Below, piece after piece: positions 34,200 to 42,414 of a stretch of 64,000 nucleotides of DNA. Below the pieces are notes generated by a model, which saw only the letters and a program-made list of their open reading frames with translations, ran no database searches and was not told the origin of the DNA. Every line of letters begins with the position of its first letter. Position 1 is the first letter of the stretch. Origin of the DNA: PALSA-129 sp050014595 (GTDB taxonomy: Bacteria > Acidobacteriota > Terriglobia > Bryobacterales > Bryobacteraceae); contig JBEKDA010000024.1 in the NCBI GenBank assembly GCA_050014595.1, positions 17,299 to 81,298 on the forward strand, written 5' to 3'. Made by a program: the position numbers and the translations under genes.

Positions 34200-34538
34200 G
34201 TGCAGAATCTCCTGCGGGAATACAAGGCCAATCTTTTTCACGCACTTGCACACCCGACCCGGATTGCCATTCTGGAGGCTTTGCGCGATGGCGAGCTGGC
34301 TGCCGGCGCCATTCAGGAACAAGTGGGGATCGAGCAGGCCAACCTTTCGCAACATCTGGCGATTCTGCGCAGCCGGCAGATCGTGGCGCATCGTAAAGAA
34401 GGCAACCAGGTTTTCTATTCCTTGCGCAACCCGGTTCTGGTAGAAGTGCTCGACATCATGCGCCGGTACTTCCAAGCGCACTTGAGCGAAGCCACGCAAA
34501 TGCTCGGCGAAATCGCCGCGGAGGCTCGCACGCGATAA
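34200..34538 (+). CDS. ArsR-family transcriptional repressor
   Basis: A 112-residue winged-helix protein. The start LLREYKANLFHALAHPTRIA is typical of ArsR, AGAIQEQVGIEQANLSQHLAI is the helix-turn-helix and RKEGNQVFYSLRNP the wing. No clear CxC metal site is present in the recognition helix, so the ligand is unknown. It sits directly upstream of the membrane-complex operon (next gene 11 nt on) and probably regulates it through the palindrome just upstream. Confidence 0.9.
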   Translation: MQNLLREYKANLFHALAHPTRIAILEALRDGELAAGAIQEQVGIEQANLSQHLAILRSRQIVAHRKEGNQVFYSLRNPVLVEVLDIMRRYFQAHLSEATQMLGEIAAEARTR

Positions 34539-34549
34539 GGAGAAAATCG

Positions 34550-34828
34550 ATGCCGGGATATGAACTGATCTCCGTTGTGGCCGCCAGCCTGCAGACCAAT
34601 ATGGAGACGCTGCTCGACTTCAGCCGGAAGGGTTGGATTCAGACGGCCACGCGGAATACCCACATGTATCTCGCCGCCGACCAGCGCTACCGGGCGAAGT
34701 ATATTCTCTACCTGCACGGGGCCAGACATCTCAGCGACGACCAGATCCAATTGGTGCTTTCGGCGCAGCGGCCGCCCTATGCCGCGTCGCAGGTGGATGA
34801 GATTCTGAAACAGCATGCCGTCGGTTGA
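34550..34828 (+). CDS. Hypothetical 92-residue protein of the Ehr operon
   Basis: Soluble, mostly helical protein with no recognised family: ELISVVAASLQTNMETLLDF, RNTHMYLAADQRYRAKYIL and DDQIQLVLSAQRPPYA are its main segments. An AAGGAG ribosome-binding site precedes the ATG. It overlaps the next gene by 14 nt and so belongs to the ArsR-complex operon. It may be an assembly or regulatory factor; nothing in the sequence proves that. Confidence 0.7.
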   Translation: MPGYELISVVAASLQTNMETLLDFSRKGWIQTATRNTHMYLAADQRYRAKYILYLHGARHLSDDQIQLVLSAQRPPYAASQVDEILKQHAVG

Positions 34829-36819
34829 GCTACTCTTCAGCGGAGGGTTGGCGGCTTACTTGGCGGGCGCGCTGGCGGGGCTGGCAGCCTGGCGCCGCCC
34901 GGCGGCGGCGCGCGTCGCGGGTTTCGCCCTGGCGGTGGCCGGCACGCTGCTGGAGGCCGCGGCTTCCGCGGTCGCCCTGGTTCAGGGAGGCGGCTCCACC
35001 TGGGCGCTGCCGATCGGCACATCGTTATTCCCGTGGACGGTGCGCCTGGACCCGTTGTCGGCCTACTTCAACCTGGCGCTCGCCTTTCTGGCATGCGCGG
35101 TATCGGTGTACTCGTTCGGCTACGTGCGGCACATGGAAGGCAAAAGGAACGTGGGCGGGCTGGCCTTCTTCTACAATCTCCTGCTCCTCAGTCTGAGCCT
35201 GGTGTTTACGGCCGCCAATGCTTTCTCCTTCCTGGTGGCGTGGGAGGTGATGGCGCTGGTGGCTTACTGCCTGGTGAGCTTTGAACACGAGAAGGCGGAA
35301 GCACGCCGGGACCGGGCTGTTGCTGATTGCTTTTCTGGTGCTGGCGGCCACCGCCCAAAGCCTGGACTTCGCGCGCTTTCATCTTCTCGGATCGCAATTG
35401 CCGCCGCTGGACCAAGGTGTCGTGTTTCTGCTGTTCTTCCTGGGCTTCGGAGTGAAAGCGGGGATTGTCCCGCTGCACATCTGGCTGCCCGATGCACACC
35501 CGGTGGCGCCCAGCAACGTGTCGGCGTTGATGTCGGGAATCGTCATCAAGACCGGCATCTACGGTATGGCGCGGGTGTTCTTCGATTTCTTCGGACCGCC
35601 GCCGCTGTGGACCGGAACGGTGGTGCTGGCCATCGGCGTCGCCAGCGCGTTGCTGGGCGTGCTGTACGCGCTCATGGAACACGACCTGAAGCGTCTGCTG
35701 GCGTATCACAGCATCGAGAATATCGGCATCATTCTGATGGGATTCGGCGCGGCGCTGGTGTTTCGCGCGCTGGGCCACGGCAACCTGGCGGCCGTGGCGC
35801 TGGTGGCCGGGCTGTACCACACCTTCAATCACGCCACCTTCAAAGGTCTTCTGTTCCTCGGCGCGGGATCGGTGTTGCAGGGCACGGGCACGCGGAACAT
35901 GGAGCACATGGGCGGCTTGATCCGGCGCATGCCGGCGACGGCCTTGTTCTTTCTGGTCGGCTCGGTGGCGATTTCCGGCTTGCCGCCGTTGAACGGCTTC
36001 GTCAGCGAATGGCTCACCTACCAGGCGCTGCTGGCGGGTTTCGGCTCGACCGAAAGCCTGACGCGGATGATGTTCCCGATTGCCGGCGCGCTGCTGGCGC
36101 TGACGGCGGCGCTGGCGGCGGCGTGCTTCGTGAAAGCTTTCGGAATTCCGTTTTTGGCGTTGCCGCGGAGCGAAGCCGCAGCCGCGGCCAAAGAAGCGCC
36201 CGTCTCCATGCGCATCGGGATGGGGATACTGGCGGCGGGATGCGTGGCGCTGGGCCTGGGCGCGACGTGGTTCGTCCGGCTGTTCGATCCGATCACCAGC
36301 CAGGCCCTGGGTTTGCGCGTGAGTTCTTCGCTGGTCGCCGCCAACGGACTGGCGATGGCCGCCGGCACGGGGCGGGGCGGAACGGTTTCGACCGCCGGAA
36401 TCGCGGTCCTGGGGCTGGCGCTGGGCGGGGTCGTGGCGATCCTGGTGATGCTGCGGTCGCGCGGCGCGCGGCGTGTCAGCGGGCCCACCTGGGACTGCGG
36501 TTTGCCCGGACTCACGGCCGACAATCAGTACACCGCCACAGCGTTCTCCAAGCCGCTGCGCATGATTTTCTCCGCGCTCTACCGGCCGCGCCGCGAGATC
36601 CAGGCGGAGTATGAAGTCTCGCCCTACTACCCGACGGCCATCCGCTTCGAAAGCGACATCGAGCCGGCTTTCGAAAAACACTTCTACGATCCGCTGCAGC
36701 GCTCCATCCTGGAGCTTGCCCGGCGCATGCGTGGGATACAGGCGGGCAGTATTCACGCCTACCTGGCATATATCTTCGTCACACTCATCCTTCTGCTGCT
36801 GTTTGGGGTGCGGGGATGA
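34815..36819 (+). pseudogene. hyfB: HyfB/NuoL-like antiporter subunit, frameshifted
   Basis: Proton/sodium-antiporter-like subunit of a hydrogenase-4/complex-I-type machine. The first frame runs from 34815 to about 35310 (LAWEV-type region VAWEVMALVAYCLVSFEHEK). The rest, GTGLLLIAFLVLAATAQSL to the C-terminal LAYIFVTLILLLLFGVRG, is in the +1 frame. At the switch the sequence GCACGCCGGG (35301-35310) appears once, and the family's conserved AGFxYLVMTH block is missing. A 35-nt deletion between two copies of that decamer accounts for both facts. It is either a true mutation or an assembly error. Confidence 0.85.
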
Positions 36820-37733
36820 TGCAACTGCTGCTGCTGCTCGCGATTTCGCCGCTGATCAGCGGCCTGATCAAAACGCTGAAGGCGCGCATGCAGACGCGGC
36901 GCGGCCCCGGAGTTCTGCAGTTCTACCGGGACCTATATAAGTTGTTCCGCAAGGGAATGGTGATTCCGGACACGGCTTCGTGGATTTTCACGGCCGCGCC
37001 CTACGTGGTGTTCGTGACCACCGCGATGGCCGGGCTGATGCTGCCGATGACCTCGACCGAGGCTCCCCTGGGCCTGTTCGGTGGCGTGCTGGCAATCGTG
37101 TACCTGCTGGGCCTGGGCCGGTTCTTCCTGGCGCTGGCCGGTATGGATACGGGCAGTTCGTTCGGCGGCCTGGGGAGCAGCCGTGAAATGACCATCTCGG
37201 CCCTGGCGGAGCCCGCCATGATGCTGGCGGTGTTTACGGTCGCCATCGCGGCGAATTCCACCAACCTCTCGGAAGTGGCGCGCAGCGCGGTGGGGCAGAA
37301 CTGGCGGTTTTTTGCGCCGGCGCAGATGCTCGCTTGCGCCGCGCTGTACGTGGTCCTGATCGCCGAAACCGGAAGGATTCCGGTGGATAATCCCGCGACG
37401 CACCTGGAACTCACCATGGTGCACGAGGCCATGATTCTGGAATACTCCGGGCCGCACCTGGCGCTCATCGAGTGGGCCGCTTCCATGAAGCAACTGGTGC
37501 TCATGACGCTGCTGGTCAACGTGTTCTGGCCCTTCGGCCTGGCCAGCGGCCCATCCGTCGCGGGGGCGCTCGGCGGGCTGGGGTGGCTGCTGCTCAAGCT
37601 GGGCCTGCTCAGTTGCTCGATTGTTCTGGTGGAGACCACCAACGCCAAGCTGCGGCTGTTCCGTGTGCCCGAAATGCTGTCCGTGGCGTTCACCCTGGGA
37701 ACGCTCGCCCTGGTGTCTACCTTCCTGTTCTGA
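36816..37733 (+). CDS. hyfC: HyfC/NuoH-like membrane subunit
   Basis: A 305-residue membrane subunit (about eight helices) homologous to NuoH and HycD/HyfC, which form the quinone-site/connecting element between the hydrophilic arm and the antiporter modules. LIKTLKARMQTRRGPGVLQFYRDLYKLFRK near the N-terminus is split here as RRGPGVLQFYRDLYKL, and TGRIPVDNPATHLELTMVHE is the signature loop. The ATG overlaps the end of the hyfB-like gene by 4 nt. Confidence 0.92.
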   Translation: MMQLLLLLAISPLISGLIKTLKARMQTRRGPGVLQFYRDLYKLFRKGMVIPDTASWIFTAAPYVVFVTTAMAGLMLPMTSTEAPLGLFGGVLAIVYLLGLGRFFLALAGMDTGSSFGGLGSSREMTISALAEPAMMLAVFTVAIAANSTNLSEVARSAVGQNWRFFAPAQMLACAALYVVLIAETGRIPVDNPATHLELTMVHEAMILEYSGPHLALIEWAASMKQLVLMTLLVNVFWPFGLASGPSVAGALGGLGWLLLKLGLLSCSIVLVETTNAKLRLFRVPEMLSVAFTLGTLALVSTFLF

Positions 37734-37740
37734 AACGCAT

Positions 37741-38421
37741 ATGCCGCTAGATCCACAATTCGGCGACAAGCTGGTGACGTTGATGGCGGCGCTGGTGCTG
37801 GTGCTGCAGATCGCCATGGCGGGCCAGCGCTGGATCGTGACCAATATCCGCATCTTCGCCGTGCAATCGTTCCTGCTGGCGGCCATCGCGGCCGTGATCG
37901 CCGCCTTCAACCACGCTCCGCACATCTTCATTGCGGCGGGGCTCACTCTGATCGTCAAGGCGGTCCTGGTGCCCATTTGGCTGGAAAGGCTGGTGGAGAG
38001 GATCCAGATCCGGCGGGAGATTCGCCCCATCGTCAACGCGCCGCTCTCGATTCTGATCTGCGGCGGCCTGACGCTGATCGCATACGTCGTGGCCGAGTCG
38101 TTTCACCGGCCCGAAGAGGGCTTTAATCCGGCCACCCCGGGCCACAACATTCTGGCGGTGGCGATTGCTCTCTTCCTCATTGGATTCTTTACGATCATCA
38201 ACCGGCGCAAAGCGCTGACGCAGGTGCTGGCGCTGCTGTCGCTGGAAAACGGATTGTTCCTGGCCGCCATCTCCCTGACCTATGGCATGCCGCTCATCGT
38301 GGAGATCGGAGTTCTCTTCGACGTGCTGGTGGCGGTGATGGTGCTGGGCATCCTGGTGTACCGCATTCGCGAGAGTTTCGAATCGATGGACGTGAGCCGG
38401 TTGCGGAGGCTGCGAGGTTAG
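37741..38421 (+). CDS. hyfE: HyfE-like membrane subunit (NuoK-related)
   Basis: A 226-residue membrane protein with about six helices. The C-terminal part, LLSLENGLFLAAISLTYG, is the NuoK-like block with the conserved buried Glu in LSLENG, and EIGVLFDVLVAVMVLGILVY follows it. The N-terminal helices correspond to the extra HyfE extension. It begins 7 nt after hyfC and belongs to the membrane arm. Confidence 0.9.
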   Translation: MPLDPQFGDKLVTLMAALVLVLQIAMAGQRWIVTNIRIFAVQSFLLAAIAAVIAAFNHAPHIFIAAGLTLIVKAVLVPIWLERLVERIQIRREIRPIVNAPLSILICGGLTLIAYVVAESFHRPEEGFNPATPGHNILAVAIALFLIGFFTIINRRKALTQVLALLSLENGLFLAAISLTYGMPLIVEIGVLFDVLVAVMVLGILVYRIRESFESMDVSRLRRLRG

Positions 38422-38431
38422 CAAAACGCAC

Positions 38432-39910
38432 ATGATTCTGATTGCCCTTTTACTAGTCCCGGTGGCCACGGCGGTGCTGGCGGCTCTCAGCCGCCGGCGG
38501 CCGGCGATGGAAGCGGTCAACCTGGCCGGCTTCGCGCTCACGTTTCTGCTGGCGCTGGCGCTGGGCGCGGCGGTGCTCGGTTCCGGGCCGGTATCTCTCT
38601 GGGATGGCTTTCTGTACGCCGATGCGCTGAGCGCGCTGGTGATTCTGCTGACGGCTTTCGTCGCGGTGTTGTGCTCGGTCTACGCCGTGGGCTATTTGCG
38701 GGACGACGAGCGCCGCGGCGCGCTGGGCGACGACGCCGCCATTGCGAAGCTCCGCAAATACTACACGCTGACGCCGTTGTTCGTCTTCTCGATGCTGCTG
38801 GTGTGCCTGGCGAACAACCTCGGCGTGATGTGGGCCGCCATCGAAGCCACTACGCTGGCGTCGGTGTTCCTGGTGACCTTCTATGGGAAGATTACGTCGC
38901 TCGAAGCCGCGTGGAAGTACGCCATCATCGGCGGCGTGGGCCTCTCCATGGCGTTGTTCGGCACGATCATCGCGTATTACTCGGCGCACCATCTGGCGGG
39001 ATCGGACGCGCTCTCGGGGTTGAACTGGTCGGTGCTGGCCGGGCGGGCCGCGTCTCTGGATAAGACCACCATGAGGCTGGCGTTCATCCTGGTGCTGCTC
39101 GGTTACGGCACCAAGGCCGGCCTGGCGCCGATGCACACCTGGAAGCCGGACGCGTACAGCGAGGCGCCGGTGCCCTCGGCCGCGATTCTCTCCTCGGCGA
39201 CGTTGAACTGCGCGCTCTACGGCCTGGTGCGGTTCTATATCCTGACGAGCCGCTGCCTGGGCGCGCAGTTTCCGGGACAGTTGCTGCTGCTGTTCGGCAT
39301 CGCGTCGATGGGCATTTCCGTGCCATTCATTCTGGTGCAGGGGAATTTTCGCCGTCTGCTGGCATATCACACCATCGACCACGCGGGCATCATGACCACC
39401 GCGCTGGGCATCGGCGGTCTGATGGGGCCGCTGGGTCTGATGCTGCACATGACCTTTCACACGGTGGCGAAATCGCTGCTGTTCCTGTGCGCCGGCAACG
39501 TGTATCAATATTTCAAGACCGATCTGTTCCGCAACATCAAGGGCGGTGTGATGCGGGTGATGCCTCTCACGGGAGTGGTTTTTCTGATGGCCATGCTGGC
39601 GATTATCGGCATGCCGCCGTTCAGCCTGTTTCAAAGCGAGTTCGTCATCGTGCGCGCGGCGTTCGACGGCGGCCATTCGCTTGCGGGGGTTTTGTTCATT
39701 CTGTTCGGGACCGGCGTTTTTGCCGGAGCGTTGTTGCACGTGGGCAGCCTGGTTCTCGGCTCGTCGAAAGAGGCCCCGGCCGAGCCGAGGCCGTGGCGCG
39801 ATGCTTCGCTGCTGGCATCGGCGGCGCTGTTGGTAACCATCGCTTTTTGGCTTCCCAGCCCGCTCCTCCACCTGATTCGCGGGGCGGCGAAGGTGATCAC
39901 CGGAGTTTGA
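38432..39910 (+). CDS. hyfF: HyfF-like antiporter subunit (NuoL/M/N-related)
   Basis: A 492-residue antiporter-type subunit with ~14 helices. GVMWAAIEATTLASVFLVTF carries the conserved helix-5 Glu, LGYGTKAGLAPMHTWKPDAY is the central Lys-containing helix motif, and MTFHTVAKSLLFLCAGN is the His/Lys helix that follows. Such subunits move protons or Na+ when the complex turns over. It starts 10 nt after hyfE. The gene is intact, unlike the hyfB-like paralogue. Confidence 0.93.
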   Translation: MILIALLLVPVATAVLAALSRRRPAMEAVNLAGFALTFLLALALGAAVLGSGPVSLWDGFLYADALSALVILLTAFVAVLCSVYAVGYLRDDERRGALGDDAAIAKLRKYYTLTPLFVFSMLLVCLANNLGVMWAAIEATTLASVFLVTFYGKITSLEAAWKYAIIGGVGLSMALFGTIIAYYSAHHLAGSDALSGLNWSVLAGRAASLDKTTMRLAFILVLLGYGTKAGLAPMHTWKPDAYSEAPVPSAAILSSATLNCALYGLVRFYILTSRCLGAQFPGQLLLLFGIASMGISVPFILVQGNFRRLLAYHTIDHAGIMTTALGIGGLMGPLGLMLHMTFHTVAKSLLFLCAGNVYQYFKTDLFRNIKGGVMRVMPLTGVVFLMAMLAIIGMPPFSLFQSEFVIVRAAFDGGHSLAGVLFILFGTGVFAGALLHVGSLVLGSSKEAPAEPRPWRDASLLASAALLVTIAFWLPSPLLHLIRGAAKVITGV

Positions 39911-39917
39911 GGACGGC

Positions 39918-41495
39918 ATGGTTTCTCTGCTTGAAGACTTGCGAAATCACTTCGGCGAAACTATCGGCGCGATTCGGGCCGAGACGGCGCACCAGTTCGC
40001 GATCGCATTGAATTCGCCGGATGTGCGGGCGATTGCCGGGCATTTGCGGGAGCACTGGGCCGCGCGTGTGGCGGCGGTATTCGCCGAGGATCGCACGGCG
40101 GCGGAAGGGGTGTTCTACAACCACTACGTATTCGAGCGGGCCGGCGACCCGTGCTACCTGATTCTGGAAGCTCCCGTGCCGGCCGGCGATCCGCGGTTTC
40201 CGTCGCTGGCGGCCGAACTACCGGCGGTGAACTGGCAGGAGCGCGAGATTCAGGACTGGTTCGGACTGGAAGCCGCGGGGCATCCCAACCCGCGGCGGGT
40301 CGCATTGCACGACAACTGGCCCGACGTGCATCCGCTGCGCAAGGATTTCGCGCTCAATCAGGCCCTGCCTCCGTTTGAAGGCGAACAGCACGTGTACCGG
40401 CCGACCCTGGGGGAGGGCGTATTCCAGATTCCCGTGGGACCGGTGCACGCGGGCATCATCGAACCCGGACACTTCAACTTCGCGGTGGCGGGCGAGCCGA
40501 TCCTATACCTGCAGTTGCGTATGTTCTATACGCACAAGGGCACCGAAAAACTCTTCGAACACATCCCCATTGCGCGCGCGGTTTTTCTGGCGGAAAGCAT
40601 TTCCGGAGACTCCGCTTTTTCGCACGGGACGGCGTTCTGCCAGGCGATCGAGCGGGCCGCCGAAATCGAGGTCCCGCCCCGTGCGCACGTCATGCGCACG
40701 ATTCTGCTGGAGCTGGAGCGGGTTTACAATCACATCGCGGACATCGGCGCCATCTCGAACGACGTGGGCTTCGTGGTAGCCAACGCCCACGCCGGCCGCG
40801 TGCGGGAACTGGTCCTGAATCTCAACGAGGCGCTGACGGGGAACCGGTTGCTGCGGGGCATGGCCTCGGTGGGGGGAGTGCGCCGGGATTGGTCGAGATC
40901 GCAAACGGATCTATTGCGCGACGCCATGGGCGGGATGGAAAGCGAGTTTCGCGACCTGGTCGCGCTGGTGAAGTCGTCCGATTCCACGCAGGACCGCCTG
41001 GAGCGCACCGGGATTCTCACTCCGGAGAAAGCCCGGATGCTGGGAATCGTGGGCGTGGGAGGACGAGCTTCGGGAGTGGATCTGGACGTGCGCCGCGATC
41101 ATCCCTACGCCGCCTACGCCCGCTACCCGTTGCGCGTGCCGGTGTACGAGGCGGGCGACGTGTGGCATCGCATGCAGGTGCGCATCGAGGAAGTGGGGGA
41201 ATCGTTCGGGCTGATCCGCGCCGCGGCCGGCGATCTGCCGCACGGCGCGCGCTGCGCCCCGCCGCAGCCGATCCCGCCGGACCGCTGCGCGCTCAGCGCC
41301 GTGGAGGGATGGCGCGGCGAGATCCTGCATTGGGTGCGCACGGCGCCGGGCAACCGACTGGAGCGCTGCAAGATCAAGGACCCTTCGGTGAACAACTGGC
41401 CGGCCCTGGTGGAAGCGGTGCAGGGCAATATCATCGCGGATTTTCCGGCGATCAACAAGAGCTTCAATCTCTCGTATTCGGGCACGGACCGCTGA
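39918..41495 (+). CDS. Hydrogenase-related large subunit lacking NiFe ligands (Ehr type)
   Basis: A 525-residue fusion of a NuoC-like domain (~1-140) and a NuoD/HycE-like domain, equivalent to HyfG. In true group 4 hydrogenases two cysteines lie in ERICGICSFSH; here the aligned stretch is ESISGDSAFSH. The C-terminal DPCxxC pair aligns with SFNLSYSGTDR. All four Ni-Fe ligands are thus replaced (Ser, Ser, Ser, Gly). This is the hallmark of energy-converting hydrogenase-related (Ehr) complexes, which cannot make or oxidise H2 by the known mechanism. The electron donor and acceptor are unknown. Confidence 0.9.
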   Translation: MVSLLEDLRNHFGETIGAIRAETAHQFAIALNSPDVRAIAGHLREHWAARVAAVFAEDRTAAEGVFYNHYVFERAGDPCYLILEAPVPAGDPRFPSLAAELPAVNWQEREIQDWFGLEAAGHPNPRRVALHDNWPDVHPLRKDFALNQALPPFEGEQHVYRPTLGEGVFQIPVGPVHAGIIEPGHFNFAVAGEPILYLQLRMFYTHKGTEKLFEHIPIARAVFLAESISGDSAFSHGTAFCQAIERAAEIEVPPRAHVMRTILLELERVYNHIADIGAISNDVGFVVANAHAGRVRELVLNLNEALTGNRLLRGMASVGGVRRDWSRSQTDLLRDAMGGMESEFRDLVALVKSSDSTQDRLERTGILTPEKARMLGIVGVGGRASGVDLDVRRDHPYAAYARYPLRVPVYEAGDVWHRMQVRIEEVGESFGLIRAAAGDLPHGARCAPPQPIPPDRCALSAVEGWRGEILHWVRTAPGNRLERCKIKDPSVNNWPALVEAVQGNIIADFPAINKSFNLSYSGTDR

Positions 41496-41498
41496 GCC

Positions 41499-42344
41499 AT
41501 GTTCAAGATTCTCCAAAAAACGTTCACCACGGGCATCGTCACGGCGCCCTACCCGGATGGCGCGGCCCCGGTCAGCGAGCAATTCCGCGGCCGGCCGGAG
41601 TTCGACTTCGCAAAGTGGCGCGATGCCCGCCCCGCCGCCGAGGTCTGTCCCACGGGCGCCATTGCGATCCACGACCGTGAGAATTCGCGACAGGTCACCG
41701 TCGACTACGGCCGCTGCATCTTCTGCGGCCTGTGCGCCGAGTGCTCTCGAGACGGAGCGGTGCGCATCACGCGCGACTTCGAACTGGCGGCGCGCGACCG
41801 GCGCAGCCTGGTCTTGACGGCGGAATACGCGCTCGGTCCGGATGGGACCCAGCAGTATGTAAAGAGTACGGGTGCTCCGGAGGGTGGCGTCGATTCCGCG
41901 GGCGAAGAGGTGCAGAGGGCGATTCGAAGCGTGCTGGGCCGCTCACTCGCCATCCGCGAGGTGGATGCCGGGTCGTGCAACGGGTGCGAATTGGAAATCA
42001 TCGCGCTCAACAACCCGGTTCACGACATCGAACGGCTGGGGATTCACTTCGTGGCTTCGCCGCGGCACGCCGACATGCTGCTGGTGACGGGCCCGGTGAC
42101 CCGTAACATGGAACTGGCGCTGCACAAGACGTATGCGGCCACGCCGGATCCCAAGGTGGTGGTGGCGGTGGGCGCTTGCGGAACCAGCGGCGGAATCTTC
42201 GGGCAGAACTATGCCTGTTTGGGAGGCGTGGACCAGGTGGTTCCCGTGGACGTGTATGTGCCCGGCTGCCCGCCGCGGCCGCAAGCGCTGCTGCACGGCA
42301 TTTTGCTGGCGATTGGGAAGCTGGGGGAAAAGCGGGGAGGCTAA
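41499..42344 (+). CDS. Fused ferredoxin-NuoB/HycG-like small subunit of the Ehr complex
   Basis: A 281-residue protein. The N-terminal part is a ferredoxin-like domain with Cys50 (VCPTGAI) and Cys73/76/79/82 (CIFCGLCAEC), enough for one [4Fe-4S] cluster with a displaced extra cysteine. The C-terminal part is NuoB/HycG-like: DAGSCNGCELEI, VGACGTSGG and PGCPPRP give the four ligands of the proximal cluster, with the CxxC spacing of hydrogenase small subunits. In E. coli Hyf the equivalent functions are on separate proteins (HyfH, HyfI). Last gene of the operon. Confidence 0.9.
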   Translation: MFKILQKTFTTGIVTAPYPDGAAPVSEQFRGRPEFDFAKWRDARPAAEVCPTGAIAIHDRENSRQVTVDYGRCIFCGLCAECSRDGAVRITRDFELAARDRRSLVLTAEYALGPDGTQQYVKSTGAPEGGVDSAGEEVQRAIRSVLGRSLAIREVDAGSCNGCELEIIALNNPVHDIERLGIHFVASPRHADMLLVTGPVTRNMELALHKTYAATPDPKVVVAVGACGTSGGIFGQNYACLGGVDQVVPVDVYVPGCPPRPQALLHGILLAIGKLGEKRGG

Positions 42345-42395
42345 AGCATGCCCCACCAAACGGGCTGATTCGCCGGGTGGTGGGGCATGCTTTAG
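42341..42395. terminator. Bidirectional terminator-like hairpin between convergent genes
   Basis: Perfect 18-bp arms, 42341-42358 (CTAAAGCATGCCCCACCA) and 42378-42395, with a 19-nt loop, follow the last Ehr gene and precede the end of the convergent subtilase gene. The location fits a terminator for both, although no T-run is present. The GCATGCCCCACC core resembles the dispersed palindrome family. Confidence 0.6.
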
Positions 42396-42414
42396 CATGC
42401 CCTCGGAATACGAG

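Noticed and set aside
34815..36614. Reading the whole first frame of the hyfB-like gene as a 599-residue protein
   Set aside because: After ~35310 the frame becomes Arg/Gly-rich nonsense, while the +1 frame carries the conserved antiporter sequence.
35206..36756. 516-codon minus-strand frame opposite the hyfB-like gene
   Set aside because: Antisense shadow; the plus-strand protein has clear family motifs through its length.
38453..39919. 488-codon minus-strand frame opposite the HyfF-like gene
   Set aside because: Arg/Gln/His-rich low-complexity translation, antisense of a well-supported antiporter subunit.
39918..42344. Calling the complex a true [NiFe] hydrogenase or formate hydrogenlyase
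   Set aside because: All four NiFe-ligand cysteines of the large subunit are replaced, and no hydrogenase maturation genes are present.
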